From Nocardia jinanensis (GTDB lineage: Bacteria; Actinomycetota; Actinomycetes; Mycobacteriales; Mycobacteriaceae), in assembly GCF_014645735.1 (NCBI RefSeq), contig NZ_BMMH01000008.1:124001-188000 (forward strand): DNA of 64,000 bases. The letters run 5' to 3'. The stretch's first letter is position 1, and each line of letters opens with the position of its first letter. The notes under the pieces were generated by a model that was not told where the DNA came from, searched no databases, and saw nothing but the letters and a program-made list of their open reading frames with translations. Both the position numbers and the translations under genes were made by a program. Positions 25,266 to 34,218 of this stretch are shown here, piece after piece.

Positions 25266-25934
25266 TCACCGAGATGTCCGCGATTCGACGCGCTCCGACG
25301 ATGGCCGGCCGACTTCCGGCGGAGCGGACGCGGCCAGGCGGGACAGCACAGCGCCGCCGGCGTTGACCGACCAGTGCAGCAGCGCGGGCGCGGTGGCACT
25401 TCCCGTGTGCCGGTCGAGGGCGCTGAAAAGCAAGCCGGAGACGCCGGTGAACCCGACGGTCGCCCAGATGTTGTCGCCCGCGGCGCGGGCCGGGTGCACA
25501 TGCCAGAGCCCGAAGACCGCCGCACCGGCGACGGAACCTGCCTTACTTCCTAATTCGCTGTCCAGTAGAGGATCCAGCGTGCCTCGAAAGATCAGTTCCT
25601 CGGTGTAGACGGTGCCGAGGAGAATATGCACAGCGACCCATTCCACGGTGCTCACATCCGCGGCCCGATCATTCGAGCCGCCGAGGGTCCGGCGCACCGG
25701 CGGGATGAGCAGTGCCGCCGCGTATCCCGCGGCGACGACCCCGGCGCATCCGATCCCATAGCGGAGGCCCCGCCCGGAAATCCAGTTCGGGCGGCCGTCG
25801 AACATCAGAGCGTAGCCGGTGGCAGCCGCCGTATTGGCAACAGTGCGGCCACGCCGATCGAGCGCGAGACGAGGCAGCAGCCAGTTGTTCCAGAGCAGTG
25901 GCGCGGTCACCGCGGCGAGTATCCGGGCTTTCAC
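25266..25934 (-). CDS. CPBP family intramembrane metalloprotease
   Basis: 222 aa with about six membrane segments. The glutamate motif TEELIFRG (EExxxR), the FGLWHVH motif and HWSVNAGG near the C-terminus are the three conserved CPBP (Rce1/Abi-type) elements. These enzymes cleave membrane peptides or protect against bacteriocins; the substrate is unknown. The start overlaps the stop of the membrane hydrolase by ATGA, so the two form an operon and may act together. Confidence 0.85.
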   Translation of the reverse strand: MKARILAAVTAPLLWNNWLLPRLALDRRGRTVANTAAATGYALMFDGRPNWISGRGLRYGIGCAGVVAAGYAAALLIPPVRRTLGGSNDRAADVSTVEWVAVHILLGTVYTEELIFRGTLDPLLDSELGSKAGSVAGAAVFGLWHVHPARAAGDNIWATVGFTGVSGLLFSALDRHTGSATAPALLHWSVNAGGAVLSRLAASAPPEVGRPSSERVESRTSR

Positions 25935-27670
25935 TTCACTTCCCGCTCATACGCTTCGTAGGCTTCGATCTCGAGCCTGATCCGCTCCGCCAGTCCGGGA
26001 TTCCAGTCCGGCGGACTGGTGACCGCGGCCCACCCGTCCAGTACCAGGCTGCCGTACCGATGGCCGTGACCGTCCCGGACGCCCTGCGCATTGGTGAGAT
26101 CCGCGCTGACCTGCCAGAAGGTGACCAGCGGTACCCAGCGCATTCGCGGCGAGACATCGGGGCCGCGGGGTTCCGACAACCAATCCGGCCGGGAGAAGAC
26201 GAGATCCGGTGACCACCAGACGATCGGGTCGGAGGCATGTTGCAGATAGGCGATCCGCGGCGCCCGCCATTCCGGTCCGGGACGGTCCAGATCGTCGCGG
26301 TCACCGGCGAATCGGATCACCAGGCCGTCCGCGTAGACCGGTTCGGTCTCCGGCGACCCCGGATCACGCCGGCTCACGAACTGTTGCCAGAGGCGATTGG
26401 AGTTCGGCGGACCCACCCACAGAGCACCGTCCACCTTCTCGCGCAGATCGGCCAGCCCGTCGAACGCGCCCTCGGACCCCTGGGAGCCGAGGCTCTCGCC
26501 GTATACCAGCAACTTCGGCCGGTCCTCGGCCGGGCGGGTGAGAGTATGGCGGTACACCGCGTCGAACAGCGCCCGGCCCGACGCGGCGACTTTGTCACGA
26601 TCGGCCAGGAAAGACAGCGCGCTGGGCAGGTACGAGTACTGAGTGGCGACGAGCGCGGAATCTCCCCCGTACATGTATTCGATCGCGTTGGCGGCCATGG
26701 AGTTGACCCAGCCCGTCCCGGTGGTGGTGACCACCACCAGCACTTCCCTTTCGAAGGCACCGGTCCGCTCCAGTTCGGCGACCGCCAGATCGGCTTGGCT
26801 CATCTCGGTGCCCTCGACCGATTCCAGTCCGACGTAGGCGCGGATCGGTTCCTCGGCGGGCCGGCCGGTGACCCAGGAGATGCGCTGGGCGCTCGGTCCG
26901 TGCGAGACGAACCAGCGGCCCTCGAACCCGAGGGTCTCCCAAGGCGCCAAGGACTCCGGGCTGCCCGAGCGTTCGGGAAGGCCGGGTTGCACGGCATGTT
27001 CGGAGGTGTAGTCGTTGCGCACACTGAACGCCGAGTTGGCAGCGGCGAAGAAGGCGCGTGAGGCGACCCCGTTGAACAGGGTCACCACCAGTAGCACCAG
27101 AACCAGGAAACCCGCCGACGGAGCCAGCTCACGCGGGATCTTCACCCAGCGGTTCAGCTGGCGGGCCAGGTAGAGGATGAGTTCACGTACGGTGCGGTAG
27201 CAGGCGACCACCAGTACCCCGACCGTCACGCTCAGGCCGCCGGTACGCAGATACGCGGGCGTGGTGGTGCCTTCCATCCCCATCAGCGCGGTGATCTCAC
27301 GCTGCCAGTGCGCCGACTGCACCAGCATGAAGCCCGCGCTCACCGCGGCCGTGATCACCACAGCGGACTTCATCGCGTACCGGGTCCAGGTGGGCGGGGA
27401 CGGGATCCGGGCGAGCCGGGGCCGCACCCACAGGCGGAACAGCCATTCCAGCAGGCAGCCCACGCCGTACCCGATGGCCGCGTTGATCCCGCTGATCAGC
27501 CCCTGGAACATCCAGTCGCGCGGGAGCAGCGACGGTGAGACCGACAGTGCGAAGAAAACCGTCGCGACCACCAGACCCACATAGTTCAGATCGATGATCC
27601 GCTCGGTCCGCCGGACCACGGCGACACACCGCCGCCGCAATCTGGTCACGGAATCGGCGGTTTCCAGCAC
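25931..27670 (-). CDS. Membrane alpha/beta-hydrolase (Abhydrolase_9 family)
   Basis: 579 aa. The N-terminal part (about residues 25-235) holds four or five membrane helices; the C-terminal cytoplasmic or extracytoplasmic hydrolase domain has a GESLGS nucleophile elbow (LLVYGESLGSQGSEGAF) and a late DGHGHRY segment with the candidate catalytic His. It belongs to the actinobacterial Abhydrolase_9 family of unknown substrate. The gene is coupled to a CPBP protease. No ribosome site decides the start; ATG 27670 gives a normal family length. Confidence 0.88.
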   Translation of the reverse strand: MLETADSVTRLRRRCVAVVRRTERIIDLNYVGLVVATVFFALSVSPSLLPRDWMFQGLISGINAAIGYGVGCLLEWLFRLWVRPRLARIPSPPTWTRYAMKSAVVITAAVSAGFMLVQSAHWQREITALMGMEGTTTPAYLRTGGLSVTVGVLVVACYRTVRELILYLARQLNRWVKIPRELAPSAGFLVLVLLVVTLFNGVASRAFFAAANSAFSVRNDYTSEHAVQPGLPERSGSPESLAPWETLGFEGRWFVSHGPSAQRISWVTGRPAEEPIRAYVGLESVEGTEMSQADLAVAELERTGAFEREVLVVVTTTGTGWVNSMAANAIEYMYGGDSALVATQYSYLPSALSFLADRDKVAASGRALFDAVYRHTLTRPAEDRPKLLVYGESLGSQGSEGAFDGLADLREKVDGALWVGPPNSNRLWQQFVSRRDPGSPETEPVYADGLVIRFAGDRDDLDRPGPEWRAPRIAYLQHASDPIVWWSPDLVFSRPDWLSEPRGPDVSPRMRWVPLVTFWQVSADLTNAQGVRDGHGHRYGSLVLDGWAAVTSPPDWNPGLAERIRLEIEAYEAYEREVK

Positions 27671-27746
27671 CTGTCCAGTATGGCGGGCGGGACCGGCGCC
27701 GGAGGGTGGCCCGGGTCACCTCCGGCGCGCCAGCCGTGGTCCGGGG

Positions 27747-30098
27747 TCAGGCGTGACCGCCGAAAAGCGCGGGCAGAGTGCCTTCGTGCGCGGCGCGCAG
27801 CTCGGCCATGGGGACCGAGAACTGGCCCTGGACCTCGACCGAATCCGAACCCTGGTCGACGACACCGATACGCACCCAGGGCAGCTCCCGCGCAGTGCAC
27901 ATCCGGGTGAAGCGGGTCTCCTCCGAGCGCGGCACCGCGACCAGTACGCGTCCCGCCGATTCGGAGAACAGCGTGACGAACGGGTCGGCATCCTCGGGCA
28001 GCAGGATGCGGCAGCCGGTCTCGCCGGCCAGGGCGGCTTCGACGACGGTTTGCGCCAGCCCGCCCTCGGACAGGTCGTGGGCGGCGCTGATCATGCCGTC
28101 GCGCGAGCCCGCGGTGAGTACATCGGCGAGCAGTTTCTCGCGAGTGAAGTCGACCCGCGGGGGCAGTCCGCCCAGATGGCCGTGGGCCACCTGCGACCAG
28201 ACCGAACCACCGAATTCGTCGCGGGTATCACCCAAGAGGATCAGCGTCTCCCCCGGCTCCAGGCCGAGTCCGGTGGGGATCCGGCGGTGGACATCGTCGA
28301 TGACACCCAGCACACCGACCACCGGAGTCGGGAGGATGGCGTTCTCACCGGTCTGGTTGTAGAAGCTGACATTGCCGCCGGTCACCGGGATACCGAGTTC
28401 CACACAGCCGTCCGCGAGGCCGCGCACGGCCTGCTGGAACTGCCACATCACGCCCGGATCCTCCGGCGACCCGAAGTTCAGGCAATTGGTGACCGCTTTC
28501 GGAGTGGCACCGGTGACCGCCACGTTCCGGTACGCCTCGGCCAGGGCCAGCCGTGCGCCGGTGTACGGGTCGAGCTTGGTGTAGTGGCCGGACGCGTCGG
28601 TGGCCAGCGCGATACCGCGACCGGTCTCCTCGTCGATGCGGATCATGCCGGCGTCGGCCTGCTCGGCGAGCACGGTGTTACCGCGGACGTAGCGGTCGTA
28701 CTGTTCGGTGATCCAGCGGCGGCTGCACAGCTGCGGGCTGGCGACCAACTTCAGCAGGGTCTCGCGCAGTTCCTCGGCGGTTTTGGGCCGGGGCAGGTTG
28801 TCCGGGGTATCGGCGTTGAGCGCGTCCTGGTCGGCGGGGCGCCGCACCGGGCGCTCGTACACGGGGCCTTCGTGGGCGACGGTGCGCGGCGGTACGTCCA
28901 CCACGGTCTCGCCGTGCCAGGTGACCTCCAGCCGCTCGCCGTCGGTCACCTCACCGATCACCGTGGCGAGCACATCCCATTTCGCGCAGACCGCGAGGAA
29001 GGCGTCCACGTTCTCCGGAGTCACCACCGCGCACATCCGCTCCTGCGATTCACTCGACAGGACCTCCGCGGGGGTCATATCGGCCGCACGCAGCGGTACC
29101 CGGTCGAGTTCGATACGCATGCCGCCGTCACCGGCGGCGGCCAGTTCGGAGGTGGCGCAGGACAGCCCGGCGCCGCCGAGGTCCTGGATACCCACGACCA
29201 GCCTGGCGTGGTACAGCTCCAGACAGCATTCGATCAGCACCTTCTCGGTGAACGGATCGCCCACCTGGACGCTCGGCAGTTTCTTGCGGCCGGTCCCGGA
29301 ATCGTCCCCGGAGAAGGTGTCCGAGGCGAGCACCGAGACGCCGCCGATACCGTCGAGCCCGGTGCGTGCCCCGAAGAGGATGATCTTGTTCCCGGCGCCG
29401 GAGGCGAAGGCCAAGTGCAGGTCCTCGACCCGCATAACGCCTGCACACAGTGCGTTGACCAGCGGATTCCCCTGATACGACGCGTCGAAGACAGTTTCGC
29501 CGCCGATATTGGGCAGGCCCAGGGAGTTGCCGTAACCACCGACCCCGCGCACCACGCCGTCCAGTACCCGGCGCGTATCGGGCGCGTCGACAGCGCCGAA
29601 ACGCAACTGGTCCATGACCGCGATCGGACGTGCACCCATGGCCATGATGTCGCGCACGATCCCGCCGACACCGGTGGCCGCGCCCTGATACGGCTCGACG
29701 TAAGAGGGATGGTTGTGACTCTCCACCTTGAAGGTGACCGCCCAGCCGTCGCCGATATCGACCACACCGGCGTTCTCGCCGATACCGGCGAGCATGGCCG
29801 AACGCATCTCTTCGGTGGTCGTCTCACCGAAGTAGCGCAGATGCACCTTCGAGGACTTGTAGGAACAGTGTTCGCTCCACATCACCGAATACATGGCGAG
29901 CTCGGCATCAGTGGGCCGGCGCCCCAGAATATCCCTGATCCGGGCGTATTCGTCGTCCTTGAGGCCGAGCTCGGCGTACGGCTGCGGCGTATCCGGGGTG
30001 GCGGCGGCGGTGGCGACCGTATCGACCTGATCATTGACATCCTCCTCACCGTGAACGGTGGGGGTTCTCTGACTCACGACAGAGGGTTCCTGTTTCAT
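27747..30098 (-). CDS. purL: Phosphoribosylformylglycinamidine synthase subunit PurL
   Basis: 783 aa, the small-PurL type that works with PurQ and PurS to convert FGAR to FGAM. Motifs: MWSEHCSYKSSKVHLRYF, KVESHNHPSYVEPYQGAATG (His catalytic region, split), GNSLGLPNIGGETVFD and DLGGAGLSCATSELA. ATG 30098 has AGGAAGG 9 nt upstream. The first 20-odd residues (MKQEPSVVSQRTPTVHGEEDVN) look like the 3' tail and right end of the adjacent TnpB element rather than native PurL, so the start may have been captured from it. Native sequence probably resumes near NDQVDTVATA. Confidence 0.95.
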   Translation of the reverse strand: MKQEPSVVSQRTPTVHGEEDVNDQVDTVATAAATPDTPQPYAELGLKDDEYARIRDILGRRPTDAELAMYSVMWSEHCSYKSSKVHLRYFGETTTEEMRSAMLAGIGENAGVVDIGDGWAVTFKVESHNHPSYVEPYQGAATGVGGIVRDIMAMGARPIAVMDQLRFGAVDAPDTRRVLDGVVRGVGGYGNSLGLPNIGGETVFDASYQGNPLVNALCAGVMRVEDLHLAFASGAGNKIILFGARTGLDGIGGVSVLASDTFSGDDSGTGRKKLPSVQVGDPFTEKVLIECCLELYHARLVVGIQDLGGAGLSCATSELAAAGDGGMRIELDRVPLRAADMTPAEVLSSESQERMCAVVTPENVDAFLAVCAKWDVLATVIGEVTDGERLEVTWHGETVVDVPPRTVAHEGPVYERPVRRPADQDALNADTPDNLPRPKTAEELRETLLKLVASPQLCSRRWITEQYDRYVRGNTVLAEQADAGMIRIDEETGRGIALATDASGHYTKLDPYTGARLALAEAYRNVAVTGATPKAVTNCLNFGSPEDPGVMWQFQQAVRGLADGCVELGIPVTGGNVSFYNQTGENAILPTPVVGVLGVIDDVHRRIPTGLGLEPGETLILLGDTRDEFGGSVWSQVAHGHLGGLPPRVDFTREKLLADVLTAGSRDGMISAAHDLSEGGLAQTVVEAALAGETGCRILLPEDADPFVTLFSESAGRVLVAVPRSEETRFTRMCTARELPWVRIGVVDQGSDSVEVQGQFSVPMAELRAAHEGTLPALFGGHA

Positions 30099-30117
30099 CG
30101 ACGGTCGCCTTCCTGCA
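30034..30117 (-). mobile_element. Predicted right end of the TnpB element
   Basis: On the minus strand, after the tnpB stop, the sequence runs to CCCCCACCGTTCACGGTGAGG and ends GAGGATGTCAA (30044-30034). An ACCGT/ACGGT hairpin followed by GAGGATGTCAA is the usual right end of actinobacterial IS605-family TnpB elements, and the tail codes for a KQEPSV-type peptide typical of TnpB C-termini. The reRNA/omega-RNA scaffold would come from this stretch and the end of tnpB. The end lies inside purL codons 1-22. Confidence 0.65.
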
Positions 30118-31269
30118 TCAGCTGCGGGACGGTCTCACACCATCTCCGCAGGCGAGCACCGCAAGCCCTGCGGCGCGTATGTTCTTGGCGGCGTTGATAT
30201 CCCGATCGTGGGAGGCACCGCAAAGGCACGTCCAATCGCGGACACGCAACGGCAAGGAATCGTTGATCCGGCCGCACGTCGAGCATGTCTTGCTCGACGG
30301 ATAGAACCGATCGATCGCCACCACTGTGCGCCCGTACCAGTCCGCCTTGTACTCCAGCATGGTGCGGAACTCCGACCATGATGCATCCGAAATCGCACGT
30401 GCCAGCGAGCGGTTCCGAACCATGTTGCGCACACTCAGGTCCTCGATGGCGATCACTTGGCTTTCGCGCACCAGTCGAGTCGACAGCTTGTGCAGATGGT
30501 CCCTGCGGCGGTCTGCGATCCGCGCATGGATGCGAGCTACTCTCAGCCGGGCTTTGGCCCTGTTGCTGGAGCCCTTTAGTTTCTTCGACAGCGCCCGCTG
30601 AGCTTTCACCATGCGGGCACGGTCTTTCTTCTCGTGCCGGGGGTTGCTGACCTTCTCCCCGGTCGATAGGGCGTACAGCGATGTTATCCCAGCATCCAGC
30701 CCGATCGTCCCATCGGTCGGGGCATGCGGGGTGATCTTTTCCTCTACCAGGATCGAGATGTGATACCGATCCCCCGAATCCCGGGACACCGTGACCTGCG
30801 ACGGCTCCGCACCCGCCGGGAGTGGGCGAGACCAGTGGATATCCAACGCCTCGGCTTGCTTCGCGAGCTTGATGCGACCGTCGCGGAAGGTGAAGCAGTT
30901 CGCGAAGTAGGTCGCCGAGTCCTTCGACCTGCCCTTCTTCTTGAACCGCGGATAGCGGGCCTGCTTGCGCCAGAACTTGTCGTACGCGCCCTGCAGATTC
31001 CGCAACGCCGCCTGCAACGGCCCCTTCGACGGCTCGGTCAACCACTCGGTCTCGCGTTCGCGCTTCCACTGCGTGAGCAGCTTGTCGGACTCCGCGTATG
31101 AGATGCGGCGCTGCTCCTGAGTCCAGGCGCGCGAACGTTCCGCCAACGCCCGGTTGTAAACGTAGCGGACGCAGCCGAAGGTTCGGGCCAGCTGTTCTGC
31201 CTGCTCGCCCGTCGGATAGAAGCGGTACTTGTAAGCCCGCTTCACCACCTTCGCCGCCACACTTGACAC
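30118..31269 (-). CDS. tnpB: TnpB RNA-guided nuclease of an IS200/IS605-type element
   Basis: 383 aa, full length. Catalytic RuvC residues look intact: Asp192 (GLDAGITSLYA), Glu276 (AIEDLSVRNMV) and Asp355/357 (HDRDINAAKNI). A zinc ribbon CSTCG...CLCG (Cys329, 332, 348, 350) lies between. TnpB is programmed by an RNA from the element end to cut the donor site next to a short motif. No TnpA is present, so the element is non-autonomous in location. GTG 31269 lies 6 nt after a TAGCTT box, a leaderless start. It ends 20 nt before purL, C-terminally shorter than usual (ends GDGVRPSRS). Confidence 0.95.
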   Translation of the reverse strand: MSSVAAKVVKRAYKYRFYPTGEQAEQLARTFGCVRYVYNRALAERSRAWTQEQRRISYAESDKLLTQWKRERETEWLTEPSKGPLQAALRNLQGAYDKFWRKQARYPRFKKKGRSKDSATYFANCFTFRDGRIKLAKQAEALDIHWSRPLPAGAEPSQVTVSRDSGDRYHISILVEEKITPHAPTDGTIGLDAGITSLYALSTGEKVSNPRHEKKDRARMVKAQRALSKKLKGSSNRAKARLRVARIHARIADRRRDHLHKLSTRLVRESQVIAIEDLSVRNMVRNRSLARAISDASWSEFRTMLEYKADWYGRTVVAIDRFYPSSKTCSTCGRINDSLPLRVRDWTCLCGASHDRDINAAKNIRAAGLAVLACGDGVRPSRS

Positions 31270-31275
31270 AGTAGC

Positions 31276-31281
31276 AAGCTA
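31276..31281 (-). promoter_or_regulatory. -10 box of tnpB
   Basis: TAGCTT on the minus strand lies 6 nt before GTG 31269, giving a leaderless tnpB mRNA that could also read into purL. Confidence 0.55.
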
Positions 31282-31587
31282 GCGTGCCACAGAATTGATC
31301 CGCCACCGCAGCAGTCGACGAGGGGGCCTGTGCGCTAGGTTTTCCGGTCACGAGATGCTGGGATCCTTTCGTGGGTTCGGCGTGCCGGCGCACGGGCTCA
31401 TGTCCTTCAGGTACGTACCGCAAGTCGCGACTGGTGTACGGCATCGGCGCCGCAGGAATCGGAAAACGGTCGGGGTCGGACCGGGGGCCTCGACAGGGTT
31501 GATCCAGCACGAATCTTACGTTCACCTGCGCCGGGTCGTTTGCCGACCCCATCGGGAGCGAGCCGCCCGGGAACCTGACTGCACGAC
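31282..31587. other. Left flank of TnpB element, no gene seen
   Basis: About 300 bp between tnpB and the aminopeptidase stop. It should contain the element left end and whatever remains of the original purL promoter. Frames on both strands are open in places but lack starts with ribosome sites or protein-like composition. I could not fix the left boundary. Confidence 0.45.
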
Positions 31588-32868
31588 TCAGTTCTTCGGA
31601 GCGAGGAAGGCTGCCAGCGCCGCCGCGTAGGCGCTGATATCCGCCGCGCCCATCAGCTCTCGCGCCGAATGCATGGCCAGCTGCGGCGCACCCACGTCCA
31701 CCGTCGGCATCCCGGTGCGCGCCGCGGTCATCGGGCCGATGGTGGAACCGCACGGCAGATCGGCGCGGTGCACATAACGCTGCATCGGCACCCCCGCCCG
31801 GTCACACGCCAGCGCGAACGCACCGGCGCCGACGGCGTCGGTGGCGTAGCGCAGGTTCTGGTTGACCTTCAGCACCGGGCCGCCGTTGATCTGGATCCCG
31901 TGCGAGGGTTCGTGCCGCTCCGGATAGTTCGGATGGGTTGCGTGCGCCATATCCCCGGACGCGCACACCGACCCCGCGACCGCCGCCAGGAAATCGGCGC
32001 GGCCGCCACCGCGGGCCAGCACGATCCGCTCCAGCACCGTGGGCAGCAGCTCGGACTGCGCACCCCGATCGGATTGACTGCCGACCTCCTCGTGGTCGAA
32101 AACAGCGAGCACCGGGACGGCGGCACCCGGGTCCTCGACCGCGGCGCGGAAGGCATGCAGACCCGCGTAGCAGGTGCCCTGGTTGTCCAGGCGCGGCGCG
32201 CTGATCAGGTCCCGGCCGGCGCCGATCACCCGGCTCGGAGCCAGATCGTGGGTCATCAGCTCCCAGCCCAGCACCGACCCTGGATCGACCCCGGCGGATT
32301 CGGCCACATAGTCGAGGAACGAGACGGGTTCGCTGCCCACACCCCAGATGGCGTTCACATGCCGCTGCGGGTCCAGCGTCACCCCGCGCCGATCCTCGGA
32401 CAGATGGATGGCCAGCTGCGGCACCCGCAGAATCGGTTCGTCGATCCGCACCAGCCGTTCGGCCAGCCCGGACCCCTCCCGCACGCTGAGCCGACCGGAG
32501 ATCCCCAGTTCCCGATCCAGCCACGAGTTCAGCCACGCGCCGCCGTACGGTTCCAGCCGTACCAGCTGCCAGCCCGCGACGGTCAGATCGGGATGCTGTT
32601 TGACCCGCAGGTTCGGGCTGTCGCTGTGTGCGCCCACCACCCGGAACGGCCCCGCCTGCGCCGGATCGGCCCAGGCCACGAGGGACCCGCCGCGCACGAT
32701 GTAATAGCGGCCTCCCGCGCTGGGCCAGGGCTGGGTCTCCGCGAGACGGACGAACCCGTGGGCATCCAGATCCTCGGCGATCGTCCGGCAGACATGGAAC
32801 GGTGAGGGAGACGCGTCGATGAACTCACACAACCCGGCGGCCGAAGCCGCGACAGCAGAACTCGGCAT
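31588..32868 (-). CDS. pepC: M18 family aminopeptidase
   Basis: 426 aa, the normal length. M18 zinc aminopeptidase signatures: GAHSDSPNLRVK, LDRELGISGRL, SAPRLDNQGTCYAG, VFDHEEVGSQSDRGAQS and GDMAHATHPNYPERHEP, giving His, Asp and Glu metal ligands. It removes N-terminal residues, preferring acidic ones in related enzymes. ATG 32868. It is syntenic with Rv0800 (pepC) between purL and purQ. Confidence 0.94.
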   Translation of the reverse strand: MPSSAVAASAAGLCEFIDASPSPFHVCRTIAEDLDAHGFVRLAETQPWPSAGGRYYIVRGGSLVAWADPAQAGPFRVVGAHSDSPNLRVKQHPDLTVAGWQLVRLEPYGGAWLNSWLDRELGISGRLSVREGSGLAERLVRIDEPILRVPQLAIHLSEDRRGVTLDPQRHVNAIWGVGSEPVSFLDYVAESAGVDPGSVLGWELMTHDLAPSRVIGAGRDLISAPRLDNQGTCYAGLHAFRAAVEDPGAAVPVLAVFDHEEVGSQSDRGAQSELLPTVLERIVLARGGGRADFLAAVAGSVCASGDMAHATHPNYPERHEPSHGIQINGGPVLKVNQNLRYATDAVGAGAFALACDRAGVPMQRYVHRADLPCGSTIGPMTAARTGMPTVDVGAPQLAMHSARELMGAADISAYAAALAAFLAPKN

Positions 32869-33120
32869 GATGTGACATTAAGCGTGGTTGCCTGTGTCGG
32901 GTGCGGGGCCCTCGGTCTGGTCGGCTGTTGCTGAGGAGCCGACAAGGATGAGATCGGTCCCGCAGGTGTGCGTGATACCCGGACCTGCGTTACGCCGCCG
33001 ATCCGCCGAGAACCCGCGGGTCCACATGCCGACCGAGACTACGAGCAGGTCACATCTCCCCCTTCGCCGGCGAGCGCGGTCCGAATCATGCCGCCCCGTG
33101 CGCATCGACTCCCCCACACA

Positions 33121-33156
33121 GGATCCCGGTACACACCTGTGTGCGCACCGGGATCC
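33121..33156 (-). terminator. Terminator of purSQ
   Basis: Perfect 10-bp stem GGATCCCGGT (33121-33130)/ACCGGGATCC (33147-33156), 9 nt after the purQ stop. The rest of the 32869-33120 gap holds no gene I can support. Confidence 0.78.
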
Positions 33157-33165
33157 CGCGGCGAG

Positions 33166-33843
33166 TCAGGAAGCGACCAGCGCGTCCAATACCGACAGGA
33201 ACAACCCCAGCCCGTCATCACTCGGCCCGGTCAGAGCTTCGGTCGCGTGTTCCGGGTGCGGCATGAGCCCCACCACCCGCTTGTTCTCCGACGCGATACC
33301 CGCGATCGAACGCTGCGACCCGTTGAGGTTGTCGCCCGCGTAGCGGAACACCACCCGGCCTTCGCCTTCGAGTTCGTCCAGCACCGACTGCGGGGCCTGA
33401 TAGCGACCTTCCCCGGATTTCAGCGGGACCAGGATCTGCGCGCCCGGTTCGTAGCGGGAGGTCCACGCGGTATCGGCCGCTTCGACACTCAGCCACTGGT
33501 CGCGGCAGATGAAATGCAGGCCTTCGTTGCGGGTGAGAGCCCCGGGCAGCAGGCCCGCCTCGCACAGCACCTGAAAGCCGTTGCAGATCCCGAGTACCGG
33601 CATACCTTTACCGGCGGCTTCCACGACCGCGCCCATCACGGGGGCGAATCGGGCGATGGCACCGCAGCGCAGATAGTCGCCGTAAGAGAATCCGCCGGGC
33701 ACCACGACCGCGTCGACGTCCTTGAGGTCGGCGTCCCCGTGCCACAGGTCGACGGCTTCGCCACCTGCCAAGCGGACCGCACGGGCCGCGTCCACATCGT
33801 CGAGGGTGCCGGGGAAAGTGATGACCCCGATGCGGGCGGTCAC
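33166..33843 (-). CDS. purQ: Phosphoribosylformylglycinamidine synthase subunit PurQ
   Basis: 225 aa, class I glutamine amidotransferase that feeds ammonia to PurL. Nucleophile Cys in GICNGFQVL; His-x-Glu in MPHPEHATEAL; oxyanion region VVPGGFSYGDYLRCGAIA. GTG 33843 overlaps the purS stop (GTGA), so PurS and PurQ are made in step. PurL is encoded separately 3 kb away. Confidence 0.96.
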   Translation of the reverse strand: MTARIGVITFPGTLDDVDAARAVRLAGGEAVDLWHGDADLKDVDAVVVPGGFSYGDYLRCGAIARFAPVMGAVVEAAGKGMPVLGICNGFQVLCEAGLLPGALTRNEGLHFICRDQWLSVEAADTAWTSRYEPGAQILVPLKSGEGRYQAPQSVLDELEGEGRVVFRYAGDNLNGSQRSIAGIASENKRVVGLMPHPEHATEALTGPSDDGLGLFLSVLDALVAS

Positions 33844-34076
33844 GGGACGCGCACCACCTTCCAGTCCTCGATCACCGTGTTGGCCAGCAGCGATTCAGCG
33901 ATCGAAGCGAGTTCGTCGTCGCTGACATCGTCACCGACCTCGAGTTCGAAGCGTTTGCCCTGCCGGACGTCGGTGACGCCTTCGAATCCCAGGCGCGGCA
34001 GGGCACCGGCTATGGCCTGCCCCTGCGGATCCAGGATCTCGGCCTTCGGCATCACCTCGACCACGACACGTGCCAC
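33840..34076 (-). CDS. purS: Phosphoribosylformylglycinamidine synthase subunit PurS
   Basis: 78 aa, normal length. PurS is the small dimeric subunit that joins PurL and PurQ: VVVEVMPKAEILDPQGQAI, PRLGFEGVTDVRQGKRFEL. GTG 34076 has GAGGAG 6 nt upstream. It heads the purSQ operon; the divergent metallo-hydrolase starts 142 bp away. Confidence 0.95.
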   Translation of the reverse strand: MARVVVEVMPKAEILDPQGQAIAGALPRLGFEGVTDVRQGKRFELEVGDDVSDDELASIAESLLANTVIEDWKVVRVP

Positions 34077-34205
34077 AGGTTGCTCCTCACAAAAAGGGGG
34101 ATGAGCTGCGCCCGGCGTCGGCGCCGGGACGCGGATGGGTTACCTGAGCAGCCTAATTGCCCGATGGCCGGACGGTCGCGGCGGGTGACCGAACATATGC
34201 AGTAC

Positions 34206-34211
34206 TAGCCT
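34206..34211 (+). promoter_or_regulatory. -10 box of metallo-hydrolase gene
   Basis: TAGCCT lies 7 nt before ATG 34219, a leaderless arrangement. Confidence 0.6.
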
Positions 34212-34218
34212 TGCGTGC

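Noticed and set aside
30095..31753. 552-codon minus-strand frame covering tnpB and its flank
   Set aside because: It runs in another frame through tnpB; the Arg/Gly-rich translation is not protein-like.
32878..33117. 79-codon minus-strand frame between pepC and purQ
   Set aside because: Arg-rich, no motif, and no ribosome site.
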